NCBI GenBank assembly: GCA_900074885.1
Contig: FJUW01000007.1
Coordinates: 1,569,609 to 1,633,608 of the forward strand
From: Rhynchosporium graminicola
Lineage: Eukaryota; Ascomycota; Leotiomycetes; Helotiales; Ploettnerulaceae
DNA: 64,000 nt
Direction of reading: 5' to 3'
The notes beneath the pieces are model-generated. The model searched no databases, was not told where the DNA came from, and saw nothing but the letters and a program-made list of their open reading frames with translations. Of the stretch, positions 22,601 through 34,022 are shown one piece after another. The translations under genes and the position numbers were made by a program. Numbering within the stretch: the stretch's first letter is position 1; the number at the start of each line of letters is the position of its first letter.

Positions 22601-24014
22601 GCACCTACTACCTCCTGGCAGCTCCGGGTTCGAACCCTGATTGAACCTCTGCCGAATCTTCATCTGGGATCCGAAACTCTCAAGTAAGCTAGGTCTGTGA
22701 CACTCGATCCTGGCGCAACCATCTCAACTGGCGGAGATGAGCGCAGGACTCTTCTTTGCCTATTGGGCCCCCAATTTGCTTTCTCAAGGCAATATACCTT
22801 TTTTAATTATGATTGCCTAGCTTGGTACGACCTAATACCCCCTGGGAGACTCGTTGTCCACACCTGTGATCAAAATAACCATCATCGTCATCATCACCTT
22901 CTCGCAGTTTTGTTTTGGTCCCTTCATCGCTTCTCCGCGACTATTAGATTCTACATATTTCCTTAACTAGCTTTAGACAATTTTTTAGTTGTTGAGCCTC
23001 GCGCAAGCTTTTCAAGGGGCAAATTGAGCAGGCTCGGAGCTTGTCGAAGGACCATCAGCAGATAGTATCTCCGCAGCAGAGCTCAAATTTGCACGCGGGC
23101 GCAGACTCCCATTAATGCGTATTAACTTCAACGAACCAGCTCACAAATTCTTTTTGAATAGAAACTTTGTAATCATTGCAGCCTTGGTGTCTACTATCAT
23201 GAAACCAGCGCCATTAAATACCTACAGAGATCTAGGATGCTGTGGCCCCTCTCTTAGAAAAGGAGTTGGAAGATACATGAATTCCAGAAAATCTGTCGAC
23301 ACTCCTTCACTGAAGCACGGCAATTCAATCGTCCATTTCGCTTGCGATGTCATGCCCGCACAGCCAGGAAAGTGAAGGAAAGATGCTGTAATCTCAAAGA
23401 CGTACCACTTAGACTACATATATTGATCAGCCCTGAACCCAGGACCCTGAGCAAAAGTAAATCAAAGATTAAACGTGACAAGAGCCTTTCATTTAAGTAG
23501 AGTCTTTCTTTCTGACAAAAAGTTCAATTTTTGCGATATTTGGTGCTGCATATGTTGACATTGTCGCTACGCGAGGCCGCGCTTTACCCGGCTCGCTCCT
23601 ACAAAGTCTGCTACATATAGCTATGTAGTAAAACAAGCGTGTTTTGACAATTTATCGGCTCGCGTATGCCTCGGTCGCGCTTGTGATGTTGTTTGTCTTC
23701 AGAATTACATTAGACAGCTTTCAAAAGCAAAAACTGCACCACCAGCGTGGGCGGGTAGCAGGGCAAAAGTCAATATGCTGGCTTTTGCACGAACTCAAAT
23801 TCTTCAACAGTTTGCAACGGATGAGACACAGTCGAGTATAAATAGTTTACGCCAGTTACCAGCCTCGTCCGGGAGTTTCCCCCTAAGTCGTACGCGAGTC
23901 GTCGGGATTAAGTTCCAATCCTTTTATCCCTCTGAGCAGCAGTGACCAGTTCTCGAATAGCAGAAACCACTGTGTTTTGCTAACCATATCCTACGATGTC
24001 TTCACAGGCTACAC
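19667..24014. other. AT-rich gene-poor block
   Basis: No intact gene is seen in 4.3 kb. Open frames are short and the DNA is visibly A+T-rich, especially 20.8-22.4 kb. A stretch at 22090-22287 (-) may be a BTB-like remnant. The pattern resembles decayed, possibly RIP-mutated DNA, but I could not identify a transposon by motif. Confidence 0.4.
22090..22287 (-). pseudogene. Possible BTB-domain remnant
   Basis: A 65-codon frame reads FLSGAFENRKRILNAQYIPE then FEFSLLIEFVYSS. This order (S-x-F-x-x-A-F then x-F-x-x-L-x-x-x-x-Y) is what a BTB/POZ core shows. It is short and has no good start. I suggest it only because four other BTB-like loci lie nearby. Confidence 0.2.
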
Positions 24015-24330
24015 AAAGATAATTCCTATCAACGATATGTCGCCACATCTATTCGGCAATACCAAATGCTGGATGTACACTGGCGAGCTCTACAGACACG
24101 GTGAAGATTCATTAAAGGTGGCTCAACTCTGCTACCTCTGAATGGCTGCAGCGAGCTTCAAGATGTTCAAGTTATAGAATCAAATCATGGATAACCTGTT
24201 TGACAAGGTGTCAACGGACATCGTTTCGATATCGAAAATTTTGCGACATGAATATGGAGAATCCTCGGGGCAAATTAAGACAGCTGTACTTGGATCGCTG
24301 TACATTTGAATGGTCAAGGAAGGAGTGGTA
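24015..24330 (+). pseudogene. Decayed BTB/POZ-like gene
   Basis: After a probable acceptor at 24015 (CTTCACAG), one frame reads KIIPINDMSPHLFGN, KCWMYTGELYRHGEDSLKVA, QLCYL-stop-MAAASFKMFKL-stop-NQIMDNLF and then LYI-stop-MVKEG. The block W-x-Y-T-G-E-L followed by L-x-x-L-x-x-x-x-x-x-F-x-M-x-x-L-x-N-x-I-M-D is the C-terminal half of a fungal BTB protein. Three in-frame stops interrupt it. At least two fit single C-to-T/G-to-A changes (KLQNQ to KL-stop-NQ, Trp to TGA). The N-terminal half was not found. It is the first member of the local BTB series. Confidence 0.55.
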
Positions 24331-25083
24331 AACGATGGTATTAGATTCGATTCTGGTGATAGAGGCGATAGCTGAGAATTCAAAGGACGCGAGGTCTTTG
24401 CAGACAAGCTTGCTCGAGTTGCTTCATGATGTCTGCGCTGCATGGCAGTTGCGGGCTTTCATCACGAAAAGAAATGCTCTTGATAAAGGGATCCTAGGAA
24501 GCTTAAGTTGGAGGATTATTTGCTTGAAGAGTCTAAGCCGTAGTTTACGGGGGGCTTTAGGTCTGTAATATGTGAAGCCGTACTGGGAAGGATGTTGTGT
24601 ATGTTTAAGAAGTGATTGATATTAATAGTGATCACAGGAGCGTGTTTTGCTGTCTGTTCGATACGCCTAGAACGAGAAAAATTACTCCTCTACATGCTGT
24701 TTTTGTATAAGATGGTCTTGATCTCGTTAGTTCTCTGCAGAGTTTCCAAGAGTTTTGTATTCCAGCTGATCATCTGCTAGATCAAGCCTGGATAGTTTTC
24801 GATACTCGTAGGCTGGGCCCTGTCACTACTAAATACAAAGTAAGTAGAATCGACTTTTTGACAGAAGATACATGCTTGCTGGCCTGATTCACCTCTCGGT
24901 GCCAAAATCCACGGATTGATTTGATGTTCACTCGTGATAGGCACCGACTTTCATCATTCTCTACTTGACAACTCTTTCGACTGCAATCTCAGACTTCGAG
25001 ACACCAATCACGCTCTGCCTTTTCAACCTCAAACCTCGAATATTACAGCGACAAAATACTAATTTTTTTGTATCGGCAGCAAG
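24331..25083. other. Spacer between BTB relic and BTB gene 1
   Basis: No coding exon is recognised. The first part may be further decayed sequence of the relic upstream. The last ~150 bp probably hold the promoter and leader of the next gene. Confidence 0.35.
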
Positions 25084-25916
25084 ATGGAGCACCCAGACGC
25101 CCCTGCCACCCTCAATACAATCTCCAACACGACGCGGTATAGACTTAGTCCTCAGAAACTCCTGCAGTAAGTTCTCGATTTCACACATCTCTACGTTTCG
25201 GGAGTAACTACTAATAGAAGTGTGCGACTAGGGTGATGACGGGCGAGAAGATCAAAATGTACATCGGTCTGGAAGAGAAGCTCTACCTGGTCCCGCGCGA
25301 GCTCATCTGCTACTACTCGACTGTTCTGAACATGCACTTCAACAAAGAAACCTGCATTCGAAAAGAGATCCCGCTCAGAAAAGCTAAATATGTCAAGAAC
25401 AATGCCAAACACCTCTACGACTGTCTTCCCGCGCAATTCGATATGCTGCTCGAGTGTATGCTTCAAGGCGGCATCTCAAAGCGCTGGATAAATGGCTATG
25501 AGGCAATAGAAGAGTGCATAGCACTTCTTGAATGCTCAGCAAAGCTTGATATGGGAGATGTGGTTTCTGAAGCTGTGTTTGAGACGGTTCGTAGTGCCAT
25601 CAAGAAATCAGTCCCCACTCCCGCTGCACCTACCGAAACCACAATTACTCGACGAGACGTCTCGCATCGCGGATTCACGGCCGAACATATCAAGGTGGTG
25701 TTCGACGCCACCAAGACAGGAAATCCACTGAGAGTTTTAGTAGCTCAAGATGTACTGAGTAGGCAGGGATTGAAGGGTACTGGGTTCGAGGACATGGAAG
25801 TCAGTGTGCCAGAGTTCGCGGCTGAGCTCTTGAACCAATTTCGCGAGAGTGTGAGCTTTTGGGCTTGGACAGATCCAATCAGTGGGCTTCAGAGAACGTT
25901 TGATGGGCATGAGTGA
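25084..25916 (+). CDS. Divergent BTB/POZ-like protein, copy 1
   Basis: Two exons: 25084-25166 and 25232-25916; 65-nt intron with donor GTAAGT and branch TACTAAT; 255 residues. The first exon gives a short tail ending RLSPQKLLQ. The second starts VMTGEKIKMYIGLEEKLYLV and continues PRELICYYSTVLNMHFN, the BTB pattern of a beta-hairpin followed by L-x-x-x-S-x-x-F. The middle, ECIALLECSAKLDMGDV, fits the helical half of the fold. The C-terminal ~100 residues (LRVLVAQDVLSRQG, FAAELLNQFRESV, WTDPISG) are shared with copy 2 and with the broken copy at 28.7 kb, so the three are paralogues. BTB proteins often act as adaptors for Cullin-3 or in dimerisation, but this lineage-specific group has no known function. 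Confidence 0.72.
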
Positions 25917-26534
25917 TGATAGGCATGAGTGATGAAATTCGAGCGGGTATGGGAGGCTGTGTGGAGGATGCGGCTTCGATGTGATTTTATGGGCCAAGTA
26001 ATACTGAAACTTTGCCTTCTTTTTGTCCTGGCTTTCACATCATTTATTACCGGGCAAATCGTCAGCATTCAATCTCTCTGCGCACTTCGAAAACGAGCTT
26101 CGGCGCTTGAGATAGGCTTTGATCCGAGTCAGCTCAGATTTGGACGATGCCTGTCCCATTTTGGAACCAAAATGCCAATCAAAACAATGCTTTCTATGAT
26201 GAAGTTGTGCTGCTAAACCGAGAATTAGCTTATGGACTAGAATTAGATTGATTGAGCACAATTGCCTTCAGCGTAAGTCTGATGATGAGGAGACTACCCA
26301 CGGCATCTTCTATAAGCCAGTGACCTCCTCAAAGCCCGTTCCTGCTTAAAGTAGGAGTTCAACATGGCAGGAGCGACTAGTGTAATTAAGCGAGTGCGCT
26401 ACTGTAGGTATGTAGCTGAGCCTCCAACTCTTTCCCACTTAACCTACCTGACTCGACTTTTCAATATCTCGTTCATTTCCTTTTCTCCAATCAATTTATA
26501 CCAAACTTGCGAGCCGGCAGCAAGATTGAAGACC
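25917..26534. other. Spacer between BTB genes 1 and 2
   Basis: No gene is seen. An ATG at 26364 could start a longer version of the next gene, but the sequence from there to 26534 (RLFNISFISFSPINLYQ and so on) does not look like a conserved N-terminus, so I treat it as leader. Confidence 0.35.
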
Positions 26535-27541
26535 ATGGCCGGGGCATTGCCGATCCTTGGTGGCCGCAACGCACGCCACTCCTTATCTGAATCGAATCTA
26601 CACTCGCTCAGAAAGCCGATACTCCAAGCCGTACCGGAACTGCCCGAAACACAGCACACTGCTGCAGAAGTTCTGCCACGGAGTCGAACTTCATCGCGTG
26701 CACTTGCTATGTCGAAGCTGTCGATCAAGTCTTCTGAAACTTCGAGCTCGAATGGCAAACGTCCAGCAACACATTCCTTCGATCGACCACGCAAGCTCGG
26801 TACTGCAGAGTGCATGGCGTAAGCATTCGATCTAAATTCAGTCATTCTATGTACTTGATGCTGACACTTTATCGTAGAAAGATGGCTTCTGGACACTGGA
26901 TTGATGTGGTGGTTGGACCTGAAAAGAAGACCTATAAGCTGCCAGCCGATATTCTTGCCTACTACTCTCCAATTTTCGGTATGGCAACTCTTGCAGGACC
27001 GACTATCCGTCTTCCGAAGGACAGTACCGCTGACTTCGAGGCTCTCATTGATTTCATGATTAAGGGGACACTTCAAGATGCTTTGGCAGTCGACAGGTGG
27101 GGCGATTTAGCCATCGAACGTTGCGTCAGCTTTGTGGTATATGCCAAGAAATATGACCTGGGACCTGTTGATGATATTGTCTATGATTTGCTCAAAGCAG
27201 CTCTGATGTCAGACGGCGATGAATGTCTTCGCGGTCATCACATTGAAAGAATATTCAATTCGACCTCGATAGAAAGCAAGTTGAGAGTTCTTATTACTCA
27301 AGGTGCTTTGTCGTTCGGAGGAATCAGCACCGGTCCTATTGCGGCTTACAGGAAGCAGGAAAATCAGGTTCAAGGATTTGCCGCCGAGCTGCTCCGACAA
27401 GTCAGATTAGCTAGCCTTTCAACCTCCTGGCTCGATCCTTTAAGTGGAAGCAAAAAGAGGTCAGACAAAGACTGGCATGGGGGTAGATCGACTTCTGTCT
27501 TGTCGGAGGAAGAAATATGGATTGTTTCGGATGAGGACTGA
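26535..27541 (+). CDS. Divergent BTB/POZ-like protein, copy 2
   Basis: Two exons: 26535-26818 and 26878-27541; 59-nt intron (GTAAGC, branch GCTGAC, acceptor CGTAG), phase 2; 315 residues. The first exon encodes a ~95-residue Ser/Arg-rich tail. The BTB-like part begins KMASGHWIDVVVGPEKKTYK, then LPADILAYYSPIFGMATLAG, the same layout as copy 1 (both introns also fall just before this module). Shared C-terminal blocks: SKLRVLITQGALSFGG, FAAELLRQVRLAS, WLDPLSG. The acidic end (SEEEIWIVSDED) is unique. The gene looks intact. Function unknown; placement beside copy 1 and two relics indicates local duplication. Confidence 0.75.
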
Positions 27542-28747
27542 TGTCTCATGGCTAATATGGAAGCGGTTGAAGGAAACTAGTGCAACGTTTATTGCTCAAA
27601 TTTGCTGAGGAGAACTACATGTATGGATCGATGGGAACAGTTATCCCCGTAGCTTACAGCGGAGGGGAAGGGTCTGCAAAATACAACCATCTAGAACCTA
27701 TTACAATAACGAGATCTTCCCAAGTGCTGGAATAAACTTCTTCTTTCCCTTCATAAGACATAGACTGGGATTTTCAGATACTATGCTTTCCTCCACCTCA
27801 ATGTTCAGCCATACGACCAGACAAGCTTCGATACCCTTTCTTTAGAAGTTGTTATCGTTCGCTTTGCCACCTCCAGGAAAGTCTTTTTCTCGCATCACTC
27901 ATCTCAACCAAGAATGAGAAATTAGGAGCTTGCTAGCGAGGTCAAGACATTTTCTAGCTGTCTCTTCTAAAACGGCGTCTTACTCTGCTTGTAAGAAGGA
28001 AAAAAGCCTTCGAAACATTCACAGCGAGACGGGTATAATTCTTGAACGTTGAAGCTCAATCCTATGTAGTGAAGTTCTCCACCTTTAGTTGTTGTGTAAA
28101 GGTGGGAAGGGGCCCCATTGAATATCAATAAACAGGTCATAAGAGTGGCTGAAGCTCATACTTAATTTTCCACACACTGAGAGACAAAGTACGTACTAGA
28201 AACATTCTGTAATCTTCAAGGATCACCTTACTGAAGTAGAGTTCTCAACCATCTCATACCTATAATTTTATTTGAGTGGAAGTCTTCTAGACCTTCTGTG
28301 ACTGTGGATTGTCTAAATAACTATCACTTCACTGGTAATGGAATAATCTACTAGTCCCCCCCGCCCCCGATAGCTCAAGGTGAGTTATTACGGAGATTTG
28401 TCTGCTTGAAGATGTAAAACATTGGCAGAGTGAAAGTAGTGAGTGTGATATAAACAAATATACCTCAGTCTTGCTGCAAAGACCCTCCTTTTTCCACGTT
28501 TCTGCGACCTGCCTACCTCAACAGTATAAGGCAAGGCAAGGTAAGGTACCATACCTCAGACTCTGATCTCCGGATTGAGAGGCATAAATTGTTCACTGCG
28601 TCGTAATGCGGAATCAACCTTCTCCATCAGCAACGCGAGTGCTGCTTTTCGGATATTAACAAAAGCCTGAAAGCCGAAAAGCAACACGCCACCCCTCCAA
28701 ATCTCCAAGAAATTTCTTGACATTGAGCCGGCTCTACAACAACGGCT
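27542..28747. other. Gene-free AT-rich spacer
   Basis: I see no coding exon. Short homopolymer and low-complexity stretches occur (for example a C-rich run near 28357). It separates BTB copy 2 from the broken copy 3. Confidence 0.4.
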
Positions 28748-29649
28748 ATGGCTTCTCAAGCTCAACCAACTGTTCCCAAGAAGCCTACCGCGGTGGAATT
28801 CCTCAAGAACTTATTGCCTCTGCTCGAATCCTATTGCTACTCTCCATCCTTTATTCCTTGCATACCTATGTTTAATGAAAATCACCTTTGGAATAAGCCG
28901 AAGACACCGTCGAAATGACATGACTAATGTGCGGCATGTGTAGGTTGATAGGCGGACCCAGAGTCGAGGTCATTGTCGGTGCGGAGAAGAAGCACCCTAC
29001 CTTGCACCGAGATCTCCTGAGCTACTCCTCGCCGGACTTTGATCGATGCTTCAGTGGTAGTTTCAAGGAAAGGAGGCCAGGGAGCAGAAGGTGGAGCTAT
29101 TGGAAGATAAGATCGGCTTGAGGATTTCGAAGTCTTGCTCGAGGTCGTGCTGAAGGGGTTCTATCTAATGCGATGCGACGGCTCCAGCAGGCAACAAAAA
29201 ACACACCATCGAAACCTTCATGGCCTTGATCGAATGCGCCGACAAATTCGCCATGGGAGAACTGTACTGCGTGCTGCTTTACGACATGATTAGGAGACGG
29301 TTGATCGACGACGAGATGAATGGCGACAAGAGAGGTCGAATTCAGCCAAGCGAAAAGCGACGTCGAGCTCGTCTACCGCGTTACTCAGGACGGCGACCCT
29401 CTTCGGACTTTGGTCGCTCAGGATGTGCTGTCTTATGAGGGCCCCGCGGGCAAATCTCTCATCTCCGCATTATTCAGACTGAAGGAGAAGGAAATTCCTG
29501 ACTTCGCATTCGAGATACTTCAGCAGTTCCGACAGAGTGTTCTGGGTATACTGGCCTTTTCTAAGTGGAAAGATCTACTAACAAGATTAGTGAGATCAGT
29601 CCCATTTTGGGCCAGGATCAAGCACAAATCTGCTTTCTGTTCCCTTTGA
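28748..29649 (+). pseudogene. Frameshifted BTB-like paralogue, copy 3
   Basis: ATG at 28748 opens MASQAQPTVPKKPTAVEFLK. After a branch/acceptor-like GACTAAT...TGTAG at ~28943 the BTB module reads RLIGGPRVEVIVGAEKKHPT, LHRDLLSYSSPDFDRCFSGS. The frame then shifts: AREQKVELLEDKIG (second frame), LEDFEVLLEVVLKGF (third frame), ETFMALIECADKFAMGELYC (29214 on), and finally VEFSQAKSDVELVYRVTQDG, DPLRTLVAQDVLSYEGPAG and FAFEILQQFRQSV (29320-29649). These blocks line up in order with copies 1 and 2, so at least three indels separate them. The last block stays open, which suggests recent inactivation. Sequencing error is the alternative but would need several hits. Confidence 0.7.
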
Positions 29650-29858
29650 TGCAACAAGACTTCGTCATCTACTGATGGGTCACTCGCAGTATCGCACCAC
29701 GAATTTTAGCGCAGATTGGCAAGATGGTACTTCTAAAAGACTTGGGTTATATCGAAGGATCAGAGTAGAAGATGCACGCTTTATGCAATGCCTCTACTTT
29801 TATCAAGGAAGCGCAAAATAACGACCATGGAAAACCCCAATGAAAAGCCTGAACCACT

Positions 29859-30712
29859 CTAAACCTTCATTCCCTCCAAACCGTGCTTCCAGACTGTGAC
29901 GAAAGGAGTGGTACCATCCTCGCGGTAGTTCATGAGAATGACCCTGAAATTGTGAGCACTTTGTCCAGAGTCCGGGTGATTATTATGCGTTCTTACATTC
30001 CATCGGGATCCATTGACTCGCCAATGTAGAAATCGTAATCCTTGAAGTTGGCAACGATCTTCTTGGCGTAGGCTTGAGCCCCCTTCTCGAAAGCAGTAAT
30101 AGTCTCCTCTGGGGCGTTCTTTGCCTTCAATGTCTCCTTAACCTTCTTCATGTAACCTGCCACCTCGTTAAAATCGTTCTTGTGCTATGGGAGAGTATTA
30201 TATGTACCTTTCAGATGGCTGAGATACGACTTCTTGTCAAATTGGGTAGAGTTCAGGCGGAAAGAGTTGACGACGTTGTTGACCTGGACAGCTCCATCCT
30301 CGACACCCTCCTCGGCCTCCTCCGCAGATGCGTTGGCACCGGTGTCTGCAACCCTGAATCAGCGAAGTGCTTCTTCACTTTCCTCTTCCTTCGATATCCA
30401 AGATTTGCGAATACGTACTAACAGAGACAGCACCGAGGGTAATCATGGCACAGTCGACCTCGTATACAGCGCCATCGACCTCCTTCAAATCGTAGGAGTC
30501 GGAGATGATCTCGTCACCAGTGATAATATCCTAGGAGACGAAGATGTGCAGTTAGCAAAATGGTATCTTTGTAACCCAAAACTACCCCCACCATCTCCAC
30601 TTGAGATTTATTCGAGGTCGCAGAAGCGGGGTCATTCTGCCAGACGCAGACCGAATCCAGGGTTGGGGTCGGGTTCAAGTGATGGATGAGTTCGTACCTT
30701 GAAAATGATCAT
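29859..30712 (-). CDS. TMA19: Translationally controlled tumor protein (TCTP) homologue
   Basis: Small conserved cytosolic protein associated with ribosomes and stress response; in yeast Tma19 moves to mitochondria on oxidative stress. Five exons: 30712-30698, 30530-30419, 30345-30208, 30156-29997, 29943-29859; introns 167, 73, 51 and 53 nt; 510 nt give 169 residues, matching the family's ~167-172. The joined protein starts [20 protein letters not shown] and continues [36 protein letters not shown], and [19 protein letters not shown] before the end [14 protein letters not shown]. These include both TCTP signature regions. The 15-nt first exon with a 167-nt first intron is a layout often seen in highly expressed fungal genes. 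It diverges from SUR2. Confidence 0.95.
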
Positions 30713-31579
30713 ATTTGCGGTGGGGAGATTTGAGTATGAGAAAAGGTCGTTGAGAATGAGACAGAGGGGGATTCTAATCTGGGATTCCGAAGTAATGGGC
30801 TGGATCCTCTGCGAAAAATCGACGGACTTTGTGGAGGGGCAGAAAGTGAGCTTGCTCGAATATGGTTAGTGGTGGTTAATGGTAGGTAGTTAGTGGCTAG
30901 TGACAGTTGTGGCCTGAGAATGTGAGGCATCAATCGATATTTATAAGTATTTAGGTTTACAGACTACCGAAGAGGCACATGGATGTCAGGCCAAGCTTGA
31001 AACGAACGATCCGAGGCTGGAATGAATATTCAAGAATGTATGAGCTTAGTGGGTCTGAATGACTAAATAACAACCAGGACTTCATGCTTGTATACCTTAC
31101 CTAAGTATAAGTATGAACGATGATTCGAACGACAACCACATACAAATATTTACATACATACATTGTAAAGAGATTTGCATATACCAAATCTTCCTTCTTT
31201 TTGTCGCCATTCATCTGAGAAGACTCTCCAGTAAATAACCGATCATTTCAACATTACCTAGGAAGGATATCTTTGATCTCTCTGATCTCTCTGATCTCTC
31301 TGATCTCTCTGATCTCTCTGATCTCTTCGGAAAAGCTTAAGCGAGATTTGATAAGGCGGGATCGGGGACTGAGCTGGCTGACTTGTGGGCCGTGGCGTGG
31401 CGAGGCGAGGCGTGAGCATCAGAGATCCCCATCATCATACAGAAACGTCGGGACGTTCTCTCCATTGCTCTCATCTCCACCACGCACCTTTTACCCATTT
31501 TGACACTCCTTCGTGCGCACCACGATAACTGCTTGCCATACCTACCTACCTACCTACCTTCCTAACACACAACAACAAA
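30713..31579. promoter_or_regulatory. Divergent promoter interval, TCTP and SUR2
   Basis: 867 bp between the two start codons. It contains C/T-rich stretches close to the SUR2 start (CTACCTACCTACC at ~31547) and a nonamer repeat at 31274-31326. No gene lies here; open frames are explained by the repeat. Confidence 0.4.
31274..31326. repeat. TGATCTCTC nonamer tandem repeat
   Basis: Five to six exact copies of a 9-base unit, about 250 bp upstream of SUR2. It creates a spurious Ile-Ser-Leu reading frame. Confidence 0.85.
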
Positions 31580-32745
31580 ATGGCTAACATCAGCATGACC
31601 ACGAATGCTTCTGCGATGAACGATCTTCCACCTCTCCCGGCATATACGCTCTCTCCGGTCGAGCCGCTCATCTCCTTTCTTCCCGACTTCTACCTCTGTC
31701 TGATCGTACCTATCGCCGTATATTGGATTGCGTCTATGTTCTTTCATCTCATCGATGTCTACGACGTATGGCCACAGTACAGACTTCATACTCCCGCCGA
31801 AATCCTCAAGAGGAATCATGTCTCGCGATATGAAGTGGCACGCGACGTTATCATACAGCAGATTATTCAAACCGCAGTTGGAGCAGTACTTGCAGTGACT
31901 GAGCCAGAGGATATGGTTGGAAAGGAACAATACGACATTACGGCCTGGGCTACAAGACTGCGAATTGCGCAAAGGGCTCTGCCGCAGCTTCTTGGCTTGA
32001 TTGGTCTTAATGCTGCAGCCATCTCAAAGAACATGGCTGGTACATATCCGGTGTTGGCGGGGTTTCTTGCTGGTGGTAAATATCCCTCTTTGAACGTTGG
32101 GTTAGATGCTGCAGGCGGATCTCCAGTGGCTTCTTTCGCGAACTGGGAGATCATTGCTGCGAAGGCTCTATACTGGGTCATTGTTCCTGCGATACAATTC
32201 TTTGTATCGGTCGTGATCGTTGATACATGGCAATACTTCCTTCACCGTGCTATGCACGTCAATAAGTGGCTGTACAGTAAGCATTCCGTCTGTGCAGCAA
32301 AGAGTATATTTGCTAACAGAACCCAGCTTCCTTCCACTCCCGACACCACCGTCTCTACGTGCCATACGCCTACGGAGCACTTTATAACCACCCCGTCGAA
32401 GGTTTTCTCCTCGACACTCTCGGCGCAAGCATCGCCTACAAAGTAGCAGGCTTAAGTCCCCGTCAAGGAATGGTGTTCTTCGGTCTCTCCACACTCAAGA
32501 CTGTCGACGACCATTGCGGCTACGCACTACCATGGGACCCTATTCAGCATATCACGAGCAACAATGCCGGGTACCATGACATTCATCACCAGAGCTGGGG
32601 CATCAAGACGAATTTTTCGCAGCCGTTCTTTACCTTCTGGGATGGCTTATTGGGCACGATGTGGAAGGGAGATACGAAGGCACGTTATGAGAGGGGGAGA
32701 AAGGCTGCGCAGTTTAAGGTCGATTCGGAGAAGGTGGAATTATGA
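31580..32745 (+). CDS. SUR2: Sphinganine C4-hydroxylase (SUR2 type)
   Basis: Di-iron membrane hydroxylase of the ER that converts dihydrosphingosine to phytosphingosine in sphingolipid synthesis. Two exons: 31580-32276 and 32327-32745; 50-nt intron with TGCTAAC branch; 371 residues. The fatty acid hydroxylase histidine boxes are HRAMH (222-226), HSRHH (236-240) and HDIHH (316-320), with HCGYALPWDP and NNAGYHDIHHQSWGIKTNFS typical of the family. The splice falls just before HSRHH and restores SFHSRHHRLYVPYAYGALYN. Hydrophobic segments near 37-56, 90-105 and 200-215 fit membrane anchoring. Gene intact. Confidence 0.95.
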
Positions 32746-33490
32746 TGAAATGTACAGTCTGAGGGGCCGTGCTGCACTGTACCATATGCTATACGCAAGC
32801 CATTGAGCTGCGTCGGATTTGATTCACGTCTGTCGTTTACGCGAGCGGTGTTCGGTTGGAGGATTTGGATTGGATCTGGGATGGCGTTAGGTGCGTTTAC
32901 CTGACCATGCGGTGGTTGTGTTCAAATGCAGTTCTAGAATTCGGAGGAAAATGCTTGTTTATTCGTCTAACTGTCTTGCGAGAGCAGAGGTGCTGGATAC
33001 CTAATATTTAATATACATATTCCTTTTGTTGATCAAAACACGATCTTATCCATCAAACCGTGCAACTTCATCATCTGAGGAAGGTTGCCGCCAGATCACA
33101 TTATCCAACATCACTCTGTCGACCTCCGAGAAAGATGAAGCACCTCGAAACAGACGAGCATTGAGTCATCTCTCTACATACCAAGTATCATCAAAACTCA
33201 AAATCCCCTCGCAATCATCCATCTCTCACAAAACCAACCAACTTGATCCGAAACGCGTTTCAAACCACAACCCTAAGCTTCTCTTTCTCTTTCCCTCGCG
33301 TCTACCGATAGAGAGACAGATATGCTTGTTTTCGTATATACGGTCTTTTCATCTGAAATATCTCTTCGATATACTTCGGTCAGGAGACGCGAAACCGGTT
33401 TCAAAGTTGTGCTTGTGAACGTTGGCCTTTTGTCAGTTGCTACCGTGTCTTTTATCCTTGCTTTTTAGCATCCGAACTTCGATTCGCTTG

Positions 33491-33541
33491 TCTAGTCTAG
33501 TCTAGTCTAGTCTAGTCTAGTCTTGTCTTGTCTAGTCTAGT
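33491..33541. repeat. TCTAG pentamer microsatellite
   Basis: About ten pentamers in a row, with two TCTTG variants near the end. Confidence 0.9.
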
Positions 33542-33751
33542 TCACCGTACTGTACCGCGATGTACCGTGAATAGTATACGCGAAAGGTAAATGCTAGTTG
33601 CAGAGATGAGATGACACGAGCGTCAGCAAGACGAACGAACCTTTTCCTCGCGCGTCTATCAAAAAGATATCCTTGCTTTCGTGCTTCATGCGGTTTTCAT
33701 CTGAATGAGTGGATGGATCAAGCCTGTCTGCCTGCCCATTTCATACCTTCT

Positions 33752-33779
33752 TCATCCATCCATCCATCCATCCATCCAG
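33752..33779. repeat. CATC tetramer microsatellite
   Basis: Six to seven copies of ATCC/CATC. Confidence 0.85.
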
Positions 33780-33982
33780 GACTCTATTCTTCGTCTCGTC
33801 TCTCTCTAGCCTATATTTCTTGACTGGCTATGTTGGACTTAGTGACCGTGTGAGACGACATATCATGCCAAGCCAAGCCATGCTATAGACTAGAGATGAG
33901 ATGAGATGAACAATTCACCCTCCACACACACACAAGTCAAGTCCAGTCCAGACGTCGCCGAAGCCGAAGGAGTTGGAAAAAA

Positions 33983-33983
<1 letters not shown>

Positions 33984-34019
<36 letters not shown>
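33984..34019. repeat. CT dinucleotide microsatellite
   Basis: About 17 consecutive CT units. Confidence 0.9.

Positions 34020-34022
<3 letters not shown>

Noticed and set aside
22615..22645. GGGTTCGAACCC, a tRNA T-arm / B-box-like string
   Set aside because: No matching acceptor stem, D-arm or anticodon arm could be folded around it on either strand. It may be a relic of a tRNA-derived element, but the evidence is one short motif.
31273..31503. 76-codon plus-strand frame upstream of SUR2
   Set aside because: Starts with an Ile-Ser-Leu repeat that is the nonamer microsatellite; no conserved remainder.
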